NCBI GenBank assembly: GCA_050260215.1
Contig: JBLNBU010000203.1
Location: 1-32,371, forward strand
Direction of reading: 5' to 3'
Length of the DNA stretch: 32,371 nt
Origin: JBLNBU01 sp050260215
GTDB lineage: Bacteria; Pseudomonadota; Alphaproteobacteria; Rhodospirillales; Magnetospirillaceae
Shown: positions 15,654 to 22,558 of the stretch, piece by piece
How positions within the stretch are numbered: the stretch's first letter is position 1
Layout of the letters: the number at the start of each line of letters is the position of its first letter
Program-made: the position numbers and the translations under genes
The notes under the pieces: model-generated
What the model was told of the DNA's origin: nothing
What the model saw: the letters and a program-made list of their open reading frames with translations, nothing else
Databases searched by the model: none

Positions 15654-16415
15654 CTACTTCACCGCGCCGGCATACTTGGCCGCCGCCTCGATGAACTTCT
15701 TGGCGTCGGCGCTGGGCGCGCCCTTGGTGGCGAAGCCGAGCGGCTGCTTGACCTCGGTGCCGGGGACGACCATCACCGCCGGGGTGATGGAGCCGGCGTT
15801 GCCGTAGCCGATGGCGAACGGCGCCTGGGCGACCACCTGGGCCACCTGCACCATGCTCTGGACGATGCGGGCGTTGGCGCTGATGTCGGTGCCGCCGAGG
15901 AAGGTGCTGACCACGTTGGTGCGGGTGCCGAAGCCGGGGGTCTCGGCCACCACCATGATCGGCTGGTCGGGGCCGCCCACTTCCTTCCAGTTGGCGGTCT
16001 TGCCGGACAGGATGGCCTTGAGCTGCGCGTCGCTCAGCGCCTTGACCGGGTTGGCCGGGTTGACGATGAACTTGATGGCGATGGCGCCGACCTGCTGCAT
16101 CTGGATGCCGGCGGCGCTGACGGTGCCGGGGGCCGCCTTGTTGAGCGACTCCTCGGTGGCGGCCAGCGGAGCCGCGACCATCATGACGTCGGACTTGCCG
16201 CCCGCCAGGTCCTTCAAGCCGTTGCCGTCGCCGTTGACGGTCACCGCCAGGGTCAGGCCGGTCTCGGCCTCGAGGGCGGCCTTGTTGGGCATGACGATGG
16301 TGTTGGCGACGGCGGCGGCGCCGCTGACCTTCAGTTCGGCGGCGGCCGCGGGCACGCCCTGGCCCAGGGCGATGCCGAGGGCAACGGCGGCATACAGCAG
16401 AGTGCGGTTTCGCAT
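15654..16415 (-). CDS. PstS-like periplasmic phosphate/anion-binding protein
   Basis: A 253-aa secreted solute-binding protein of the PstS-like (PBP-like-2) group. The signal peptide MRNRTLLYAAVALGIALG...AAAAE is clear, with cleavage near residue 26. The mature part begins LKVSGAAAVANTIVMPNKAALEAETG and includes a KSDVMMVAAPLAATEESL segment and the ISGK-type LKAILSGKTANWKEVGGPDQPI signature of PstS proteins. The later FGTRTNVVSTFLGG is where PstS has its phosphate-contacting SGT loop. There is no ABC transporter beside it; instead a chemoreceptor follows, so a sensing role is more likely than uptake. Start 16415 has GGGAGA upstream. The ligand is unproven. Confidence 0.82.
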   Translation of the reverse strand: MRNRTLLYAAVALGIALGQGVPAAAAELKVSGAAAVANTIVMPNKAALEAETGLTLAVTVNGDGNGLKDLAGGKSDVMMVAAPLAATEESLNKAAPGTVSAAGIQMQQVGAIAIKFIVNPANPVKALSDAQLKAILSGKTANWKEVGGPDQPIMVVAETPGFGTRTNVVSTFLGGTDISANARIVQSMVQVAQVVAQAPFAIGYGNAGSITPAVMVVPGTEVKQPLGFATKGAPSADAKKFIEAAAKYAGAVK

Positions 16416-16454
16416 GGCTTTGGTCTCCCAGGCAGTGGGGGCGGTGCGGAAAGC

Positions 16455-16467
16455 ATACCTTCGGTAT
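16455..16467. promoter_or_regulatory. ATACC-N3-GGTAT palindrome
   Basis: Reads ATACCTTCGGTAT, preceded by GC, 40 bases upstream of the binding protein start. A close relative, ATACCTTTCGGGTAT, also preceded by GC, occurs at 22524-22538 in front of the second chemoreceptor gene. It may be a regulator site, or the minus-strand TATGCT may be a -10 box. Confidence 0.4.
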
Positions 16468-16502
16468 AGTACACTTGCCCAAGAAGATGTAAATCTCCGG
16501 TA

Positions 16503-16530
16503 GGAACGATGTCGCCGCCGTACTCGTTCC
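16503..16530. promoter_or_regulatory. Symmetric EcfG-type (general stress sigma) promoter candidate
   Basis: GGAACGA (16503-16509) and TCGTTCC (16524-16530) are perfect inverted repeats. Because of the symmetry, each strand reads GGAAC-N17-CGTT, the spacing described for EcfG/sigma-T-type promoters of the alphaproteobacterial general stress response. On the minus strand it would start transcription about 80 bases upstream of the binding-protein gene; on the plus strand about 220 bases upstream of the kinase gene. Confidence 0.45.
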
Positions 16531-16654
16531 GGCTGGGGCGGGGGCATGGATTTCCGCGGTGTTGGCCACCCATCGCCGCAGCGCAATGCTGGGCTTCCGC
16601 CGGCCCCATTGACAACACGGGTTAAGCCCCTCGCACGGCAGGGCAGGGTTGTCC

Positions 16655-16674
16655 GGCCAACCTTAAGGTTGACC
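16655..16674. promoter_or_regulatory. 20-bp imperfect palindrome upstream of the kinase operon
   Basis: GGCCAACCTT/AAGGTTGACC has nine of ten positions paired, with the core AACCTTAAGGTT perfect. It lies about 86 bases upstream of the CHASE kinase start and overlaps a TTGACC hexamer at 16669. A possible operator or activator site. Confidence 0.4.
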
Positions 16675-16759
16675 GCCCGCACCTGTTTTAATTACCGTCC
16701 TTGAATATCCATAAAGTATGGAGGTGCGGGTTGGGGATGCACCGGACCATGGGGGCTGG

Positions 16760-19594
16760 ATGACCCCGAAGGCGTGGCTGGCCATCGGCGCGACCCTGGT
16801 TTTGGGGTTGGCGCTGACTGCCCAGGCGACTCGCATGACCTGGACGACCGAAAGCGACGAGCACGAGGTCGCCTTCACCCGCCTGTCGTGGGACCATCTC
16901 GCCGCGGTCGAGCAGGCGTTGCGCACCCATATGGAGGTGGTGCACGGCCTGAAGGAATTCGCCGCCCATGACGAGGGCATGGCCCCGGCCGACTTCAAGG
17001 ATTTCGCCGATCACGTGATCCCCGGCCATCCCGGCCTGGCGGCGGTGGCGTGGTCGCCCCGGGTGGGGGTCGATTCGTTTGCCTTCCTGCCCGAGGTGGA
17101 CGACGCCTCGGAACCGGTGCGCCGGGCCACCATCGCCCGCGCCCTGGCCACCGATACCGAAATGGTGGTCAGCCCGGCAGTGACGGCGGCAGGCGGCCGC
17201 TCGGTGCTGGTGATGGCCCCGGTCCACGACCGGCGCGGCAAGTCGTTGCGCGGGCTGGTCATCGCCGTGATCCGCCTGGACCAGACGGCGCGGGTGTCCA
17301 TGCAGGCGCTGCGGGACCTGCCCGGCGGACATCCCATGCGCCTGCGCATCTTCGACGTGTCGCAGCCGGGCGAGCGGGTGCCCCTGTACATCGGCGCGCG
17401 CCCCGAGGACCAGGGCAAGCCGGCGCCGGAAAGCCTGTCTCCCTTGCGCACCGAGCGCCCGGTGCAGGTGGCCGACCGCAACTGGATGCTGGTCAGCGTT
17501 CCCAGCCAAGCCTTCGTCGAGGCCTATACCCACTGGACCCATCGCGGCGTCGCCGCCGGCGGCGTGGCGGTGACGCTGCTGCTGGCCGGGCTGGTCGCCA
17601 TGACCGGCCGCACCATCGAGGCGCGGCGGCGCAGCCGGGCGGAGCTGGAGGAACTGGTGGTCCGGCGCACCGGGGAACTGGCCGGCGCCGAGGCCCGCGC
17701 GCGTGCCCTGGCGCGCCAGAACGACCTGCTGCTGCAAAGCGTGGGCGAGGGCATCTACGGGGTCGACACCGAAGGGATCATGACCTTCGCCAACACTGCG
17801 GCGCTGCGCATGGTCGGCTTCGACCGCGATGAGCTGATCGGGCGCAACCAGCACGCCATGCTGCACCATACCCACGCCGACGGCACCGTCTATCCGGCCG
17901 AGGACTGCCCGATCCTGGCCTCGTTCCGCGACGGCCAGGCCCACCGGCAGCTCGGCGACGTGTTCTGGCGCAAGGACGGCAGCTCGTTCCCGGTCGAGTT
18001 CGTCAGCGCCCCGGTCAAGGATGGCGAGCAGGTGGTGGGTGCGGTGGTGGTGTTCCGCGACGTCACCGAGCAACGCCAGGCCGCCGAGCGCCTGCGCCAG
18101 TCCGAGGAGCGCTACCGCGCCCTGTCCGAGGCGATGACCGATGCCATCATAGCCGTCGACGGCGAAGGCTCCATCGTATCGTGGAATCCGGGTGCCACCC
18201 GCCTGTTCGGCTGGGACGAGGACGAGATCCGCGGCCAGCCGCTGACCATCATCATCCCCACCCGCCACCGCGCCGCCCATCTGGACGGGTTCACCCGCGC
18301 CAAGGCCGACGGGCTGCAGGCGGTCGGCCGGGTGATGGCACTGGACGGCCAGCACCGCGACGGCACGGTCTTTCCCATCGAGCTTTCGCTGGGACGCTGG
18401 GACGTGGGCGGACAGGCCTATTTCGGCGCGGTCATCCGCGACATCCGTGCCCGCAAGGCCGCCGAGGAGGCGCAGCGCGCCGCCGAGGCCGAGCGGCACG
18501 CCACCGCCACCCGGCTGAACCTGGTGATGGACACGGTCAAGGAAGGCGTGTTCGGCATCGACGACGAGGGCCGGGTGATCTTCGCCAACGCCGCCGCCGC
18601 CGAAATGCTCGGCTGGCCTTCACCGAAGGACATGCAGGGCCGCGACAGCTTCGACATCAGCGGCCATCACCTGGCCGACGGCCGCCCCTGCTCCGAGGGG
18701 GGCTGCCTGATCCGCACCACCCTGGCCGACGGCGAAGTCCGCCGGGTGGCCGACGAATCGTTCACCGACAGGCAGGGCCGCACCATGCCGGTCGAGTACG
18801 TGGTCTCGCCCCTGGTGGTGTCGGGGGTGGTGGTGGGCGCCGTGGTCGCCTTCCACGACATTTCCGAGCGCCGGGCGCTGGAAGCCGATCTCAAGCGCTC
18901 GAACGGCGAGCTCGAGCAGTTCGCCTATGTGGCCAGCCACGACCTGCGCCAGCCGCTGCGCATGATTTCGAGCTACCTGAAGATGATCGAGACCCGGCTG
19001 GGCGCCGACCTGACCGAGGAAATGCGGACCTTCATCGGCTTTGCCGTGTCGGGCGCCAAGCGCATGGACCGGCTGATCCTCGATCTGCTCGAGTACTCGC
19101 GCATCGGCCGCGGACGGTCCGCCTTCGAGCCGGTGGCGCTGGGCGAGGTGGTCGCCGATGCCCTGCAGAATCTGGTGGTGGAAGTCCGCGATGCCGGGGC
19201 CGAGGTCGCCGTCGACTGCGAGCTGCCGGTGGTGGCGGGCCGCGCCATGGAGCTGACCCGGCTGTTCCAGAACCTGGTCGGCAACGCCATCAAGTACCGC
19301 GCCCCGGACCGTTCTCCCCGCATCCGCATCGAGTGCCGCGTCGAGGGCGCCGACTGCCTGGTCCGGGTGGTCGACAACGGCATGGGCATCCAGCCCGATG
19401 ACCGGGATCGCGCCTTCCAGGTGTTCCAGCGCCTGGTGCCGCGCGACCACTGCGAGGGAACCGGCATCGGCCTGGCGGTGTGCAAGAAGATCGTCGAACT
19501 CCATGGCGGGCGCATCTGGATCGAGCCCGCGGCCGACGGCGGCGGCACCGTCTTCGCCTTCACGCTGCACTTGTCCCACGGGGCGCGGCAATGA
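16760..19594 (+). CDS. CHASE-PAS-PAS-PAS sensor histidine kinase
   Basis: A 944-aa membrane kinase. TM1 (about 6-24), an extracytoplasmic CHASE-type domain (about 40-250, with FADHVIPGHPGLAAVAWSPRV), TM2 (about 264-282) and a short coiled coil. Three PAS domains follow (about 325-435, 450-562, 583-703). PAS1 and PAS3 share an ADG-x-x-x-x-E-x-C/G-C insertion-like segment (YPAEDCPIL; CSEGGCLI). The HisKA domain has phospho-His H727 (VASHDLRQPLRM), then an HATPase domain with FQNLVGNAIKYR, DNGMGI and GTGIGLAVCKK. The dimerisation domain is of the bacteriophytochrome-like subclass. The chosen ATG 16760 has GGGGG upstream and begins just before TM1; ATG 16718 would add 14 residues without a Shine-Dalgarno. 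Its stop overlaps the next kinase (ATGA). No receiver is fused. Confidence 0.9.
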   Translation: MTPKAWLAIGATLVLGLALTAQATRMTWTTESDEHEVAFTRLSWDHLAAVEQALRTHMEVVHGLKEFAAHDEGMAPADFKDFADHVIPGHPGLAAVAWSPRVGVDSFAFLPEVDDASEPVRRATIARALATDTEMVVSPAVTAAGGRSVLVMAPVHDRRGKSLRGLVIAVIRLDQTARVSMQALRDLPGGHPMRLRIFDVSQPGERVPLYIGARPEDQGKPAPESLSPLRTERPVQVADRNWMLVSVPSQAFVEAYTHWTHRGVAAGGVAVTLLLAGLVAMTGRTIEARRRSRAELEELVVRRTGELAGAEARARALARQNDLLLQSVGEGIYGVDTEGIMTFANTAALRMVGFDRDELIGRNQHAMLHHTHADGTVYPAEDCPILASFRDGQAHRQLGDVFWRKDGSSFPVEFVSAPVKDGEQVVGAVVVFRDVTEQRQAAERLRQSEERYRALSEAMTDAIIAVDGEGSIVSWNPGATRLFGWDEDEIRGQPLTIIIPTRHRAAHLDGFTRAKADGLQAVGRVMALDGQHRDGTVFPIELSLGRWDVGGQAYFGAVIRDIRARKAAEEAQRAAEAERHATATRLNLVMDTVKEGVFGIDDEGRVIFANAAAAEMLGWPSPKDMQGRDSFDISGHHLADGRPCSEGGCLIRTTLADGEVRRVADESFTDRQGRTMPVEYVVSPLVVSGVVVGAVVAFHDISERRALEADLKRSNGELEQFAYVASHDLRQPLRMISSYLKMIETRLGADLTEEMRTFIGFAVSGAKRMDRLILDLLEYSRIGRGRSAFEPVALGEVVADALQNLVVEVRDAGAEVAVDCELPVVAGRAMELTRLFQNLVGNAIKYRAPDRSPRIRIECRVEGADCLVRVVDNGMGIQPDDRDRAFQVFQRLVPRDHCEGTGIGLAVCKKIVELHGGRIWIEPAADGGGTVFAFTLHLSHGARQ

Positions 19595-22110
19595 TCCCGT
19601 TCGCCTGGCAGCCGCCGCCCGACGCCCTGCTCTATGTCGGCAACTGGGATCCGGTGCTGGTCGCCCTGTCGGTCCTGGTGGCGGTGTTCGCCTCCTATGC
19701 GGCGGTGCTGGTGGCCGAGCACGTGGTCGACTGCCCGCGTCCGGCCTTCGTCCGCCTGTGGCGGGTGGTGGGCGGGCTGTGCCTGGGTGCGGGCATCTGG
19801 GCCATGCATTTCGTCGGCATGCTGGCCTTCACCCTGCCGTGCGCCACCAGCTACGACCCCACCGTCACCGCCCTGTCCATGCTGCCGGGGATCCTGGCCA
19901 GCATCCTGGCCATGGCGGCCATCAGTCGCCGCGCCATGCCGGTCAAGGCCATCCTGGCCGCCGGGCTCCTGCTGGGCGCCGGCATCGGCACCATGCACTT
20001 CTCGGGCATGGCGGCGCTGCGCCTGGCCGGGATCGTGCGCTACGACCCGGCACTGTTCGCCCTGTCCATCGTCGTGGCGGTGATCCTTTCGGTGGCGGCC
20101 CTGTGGGTCCACTCGGCGCTGTCGGAAGCGCGCGGGCGCTGGCGCGCCTGGGCCACGCCCGCCAGCGCGGCGGTCATGGGCCTGGCGGTGTCGGGCATGC
20201 ACTACACCGCCATGGCGTCTGCCTATTTCATCCGTGACGCCGAAGGGGCGGCGACCGGCCAGGTGGTCACGCCCACCTTGCTGGCCTCGGTGGTGCTGGT
20301 GGTCACCTGCGCCATCACCATCGTCACCCTGGTCGGCAACTTCCTGGCCAGCCCGGCGGTGGCGCCGGCGGCCAGCCATTACCGGGGCGTGGCGGTGATC
20401 ATCGTCGCCTGGACGGGAATGGCCTGGCTGTCGGTGAACTACTACATCCAGGCCGCCTCGGAGGAGGCCTACCGGCATGGCGTCGGCATGGCCACCCAGC
20501 GCGCCCAGGCGGTCGCCGGCAACATCGACTACGAGGTCGGCATCATGCGCGGCGTCGCCACGCTGGGCGCCAAGGACGAGGAGCTGCGCTCCGTCCTGCG
20601 CAGGATGCGCACCGAAAGCCCCGGATCGCCGGCCGATGCCGAGGGGCGCCGCCACAGGTGGTCGGCCGAGCCGGCCCTGGCCGGCGCCAGCCGCACCCTT
20701 GCCGTCATCGCCGGCAGCCTGGGGGCGGACGTGGTCTACCTGCTCGATGCCGCCGGCGACTGCATCGCCGCCAGCAATGCCGCCGAGCCGGCCAGTTTCG
20801 TCGGCTCAAGCTTCGCCGACCGTGACTACTACCAGCAGGCCCGCTTGGGCCGCGCCGGGCTGCAGTACGCCTTCGGCCGCGTCTCCAAGCTGCCCGGCCT
20901 TTACCTGTCGCAGCCGGTCGAGGAGGGCGGCGCCTTTCTCGGCGCGGTCGTGGTCAAGCGCGAGGTCACCGGCTTCTTGCGCTGGATCGCCCAGGCCAGC
21001 GCCTTCATCTCCGACCGCTACGGGGTGATCATCGTCGCCGATGACGACCGGCTGCGGGGGCGGGCGCTGCCCGGCTCGACGGTCCAGCACCTGTCCGAGG
21101 CGCTGGTCGAGCGGTCCTACGGCCAGAAGCGCTTCCCCGCAGCCGAGTTCGCCCCCTGGCGGAACGATGCCCTGCCCGGGGTGGTGCAGATCGGCGGCAC
21201 GGGCGCCCCGACGGTATTGGTGGGCAACGACCTGCTGGGCGGGACCATCTCGATCCACGTCAGCCAGCCCGTCGCCGAGTTGGACAAGCTGGAGTCCGAG
21301 CGGCGCTGGCTGTTCCTGCTGCTGGCGGCGGCCGGCGACATGCTGATCGTGGCGGTGGCGGCGGTGCTGATGTACCTGCGCTCGACCCGCCAGGCCAAGG
21401 ACCTGTTCGAGCGCCAGGCGGTGGCGTTGGCCCGCTCGAGCGCGGAGCTCGAACGTTTCACCAAGGTGCTGGCCCACCATATCCAGGAACCGATCCGCCT
21501 GCAGCGGCTGTTCGCCCAGACCCTGGCCAAGAGCCTGCCCGAACAGCTGTCCGACCGGGCGCGCAACAGCCTGGCCTATGTGCGCAGCAACGCCGAGCGC
21601 CTCCACAACCTGTTCGCCGACGTCCAGCGCTATCTGGCGCTCGACCGGGCCGCCTGCGCCGACGGCCCCTGCGACGCCGGCGCCGCCCTGGCCGCGGCAC
21701 TGGCCAAGGTCGGCGGCGAGATGTCCATGGTCGGCGCCCGGGTCGAGTCGGATCCGCTGCCGAGGGTGATGATGGGCGAGGCGGCACTGACCGACGTGCT
21801 GTACATGCTGCTCGAGAACTCGGTCACCTATCGCCACCCCGAACGGCCGCTGGCGGTGCGCGTGTCGGCGGCGGTGACGGACGGGCGCGCGGTCCTGTGC
21901 GTCTCCGACAACGGCATCGGCATCGCCCCGGAATTCCGCGACCAGGTGTTCCACGTCTTCGAGCGCCTGCACAGCGCCCACGACGCCGGTACCGGCATCG
22001 GCCTGGCCCTGGTCAAGAAGGCGGTCGAGGCCGCCGGCGGCAAGGTGTGGATCGAGGACGGCGACGACGGCGGTACCCGCATATGCCTGGGGCTGGACGC
22101 CGCCCCTTGA
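19591..22110 (+). CDS. MHYT-sensor histidine kinase with periplasmic Cache-like domain
   Basis: An 839-aa membrane kinase. The N-terminal seven-helix MHYT sensor (about 20-250) has the three signature motifs MHFVG (72), MHFSG (135) and MHYTA (203), proposed to bind a metal such as copper and to sense O2, CO or NO. A further TM (about 266-282) leads into a periplasmic double-Cache/DctB-like region (about 290-560, with GSSFADRDYYQQARLGR), then TM (about 573-596). The HisKA box reads VLAHHIQEPIR: H629 aligns with the phospho-His, but the usual acidic residue next to it is His630. The HATPase domain has LENSVTYR, DNGIGI and GTGIGLALVKK. It is translationally coupled to the CHASE kinase upstream, so the two may work together or form heterodimers (inference). 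Confidence 0.88.
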   Translation: MIPFAWQPPPDALLYVGNWDPVLVALSVLVAVFASYAAVLVAEHVVDCPRPAFVRLWRVVGGLCLGAGIWAMHFVGMLAFTLPCATSYDPTVTALSMLPGILASILAMAAISRRAMPVKAILAAGLLLGAGIGTMHFSGMAALRLAGIVRYDPALFALSIVVAVILSVAALWVHSALSEARGRWRAWATPASAAVMGLAVSGMHYTAMASAYFIRDAEGAATGQVVTPTLLASVVLVVTCAITIVTLVGNFLASPAVAPAASHYRGVAVIIVAWTGMAWLSVNYYIQAASEEAYRHGVGMATQRAQAVAGNIDYEVGIMRGVATLGAKDEELRSVLRRMRTESPGSPADAEGRRHRWSAEPALAGASRTLAVIAGSLGADVVYLLDAAGDCIAASNAAEPASFVGSSFADRDYYQQARLGRAGLQYAFGRVSKLPGLYLSQPVEEGGAFLGAVVVKREVTGFLRWIAQASAFISDRYGVIIVADDDRLRGRALPGSTVQHLSEALVERSYGQKRFPAAEFAPWRNDALPGVVQIGGTGAPTVLVGNDLLGGTISIHVSQPVAELDKLESERRWLFLLLAAAGDMLIVAVAAVLMYLRSTRQAKDLFERQAVALARSSAELERFTKVLAHHIQEPIRLQRLFAQTLAKSLPEQLSDRARNSLAYVRSNAERLHNLFADVQRYLALDRAACADGPCDAGAALAAALAKVGGEMSMVGARVESDPLPRVMMGEAALTDVLYMLLENSVTYRHPERPLAVRVSAAVTDGRAVLCVSDNGIGIAPEFRDQVFHVFERLHSAHDAGTGIGLALVKKAVEAAGGKVWIEDGDDGGTRICLGLDAAP

Positions 22111-22124
22111 CCGCCGTCAAGGGG
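22103..22124 (+). promoter_or_regulatory. FNR/NnrR-type site within a 9-bp hairpin
   Basis: CCCCTTGAC-cgcc-GTCAAGGGG spans the stop codon of the MHYT kinase. The inner 14 bases (22107-22120) read TTGACCGCCGTCAA, a perfect two-fold FNR/DNR/NnrR-type box centred 62.5 bases upstream of the DUF2249 ATG. GACAAT (22146-22151) could be the -10 box of a class II promoter. As RNA the same sequence is a strong hairpin and could end the kinase transcript. Confidence 0.6.
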
Positions 22125-22150
22125 AATACCGCAGCGGGACGCTAGGACAA

Positions 22151-22170
22151 TCTCCTCGCAAGCAAGGAGA
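22151..22170 (+). promoter_or_regulatory. Ribosome binding site hairpin of the DUF2249 gene
   Basis: TCTCCT (22151-22156) and AGGAGA (22165-22170) pair perfectly with an 8-base loop. The Shine-Dalgarno AAGGAG of the DUF2249 gene lies inside the 3' arm, so the fold would limit translation. Confidence 0.35.
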
Positions 22171-22175
22171 CCCAG

Positions 22176-22451
22176 ATGTCCGAAATCCTCGTCGATGTCC
22201 GCACCATCCCGCCGCGCGACCGCCACCCCATGATCTTCTCGACCTTCGCCGCCCTGCCGGTGGGCGGTGCCATGGTGCTGGTCAACGACCACGACCCGCG
22301 CCCGCTTTTCTACCAGTTCCAGGCCGAGCAGCCGGGCTGCTTCGACTGGTCCTACCTGGAAGCCGGTCCCGACCAGTGGCGGGTCAGCATCGCCAAGACC
22401 GCCGAACCCCGCCGCGACGCTGGCGTCAGCTGCTGCGGCACCTGTTCGTGA
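22176..22451 (+). CDS. DUF2249 family protein
   Basis: A 91-aa protein matching DUF2249: MSEILVDVRTIPPRDRHPMIF (opening LDVR-type strand), FAALPVGGAMVLVNDHDPRPLFYQF and a C-terminal W-RVSIAK strand. The fold is the small TusA-like alpha/beta type. The tail ends SCCGTCS, three cysteines that could bind metal. The family's biochemical role is unknown; genes of this type often occur near nitric oxide and denitrification functions. The perfect FNR/NnrR-like box upstream agrees with that. A strong AAGGAG lies 6 bases before ATG 22176. Confidence 0.8.
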   Translation: MSEILVDVRTIPPRDRHPMIFSTFAALPVGGAMVLVNDHDPRPLFYQFQAEQPGCFDWSYLEAGPDQWRVSIAKTAEPRRDAGVSCCGTCS

Positions 22452-22501
22452 CGTAAAACTAGAGCGCGTTTTCTAGTCGCTGGGCCCATTGACTCGCGGT
22501 T

Positions 22502-22555
22502 GACCTCCCCCACCTCTACAGGCATACCTTTCGGGTATCACCTGTGGGGGAGGTC
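22502..22555 (+). promoter_or_regulatory. Nested inverted repeat enclosing the ribosome binding site of the PAS chemoreceptor gene
   Basis: GACCTCCCCCAC (22502-22513) and GTGGGGGAGGTC (22544-22555) are perfect 12-base inverted repeats. Inside lies a second palindrome, ATACC-tttcg-GGTAT (22524-22538). The Shine-Dalgarno GGGGGAGG forms the 3' arm, ending 6 bases before ATG 22559. If transcription starts upstream of 22502, the message start would be locked in a stable stem. If it starts inside (TTGACC at 22500-22505 as -35), the repeat acts only as DNA. Confidence 0.6.
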
Positions 22556-22558
22556 GAC

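Larger units (their letters stand above)
16416..16759. other. Divergent intergenic region between binding-protein operon and kinase operon
   Basis: 344 bases without a gene. It contains an ATACC/GGTAT palindrome (16455-16467), a symmetric GGAAC/GTTCC promoter-like element (16503-16530), a TTGACA hexamer at 16609 without a partner -10 box, and a 20-bp imperfect palindrome (16655-16674) near the kinase side. No small ORF with a good start was found. Confidence 0.7.

Noticed and set aside
16609..16614. TTGACA as a -35 box for the kinase operon
   Set aside because: No acceptable -10 hexamer lies 16-18 bases downstream.
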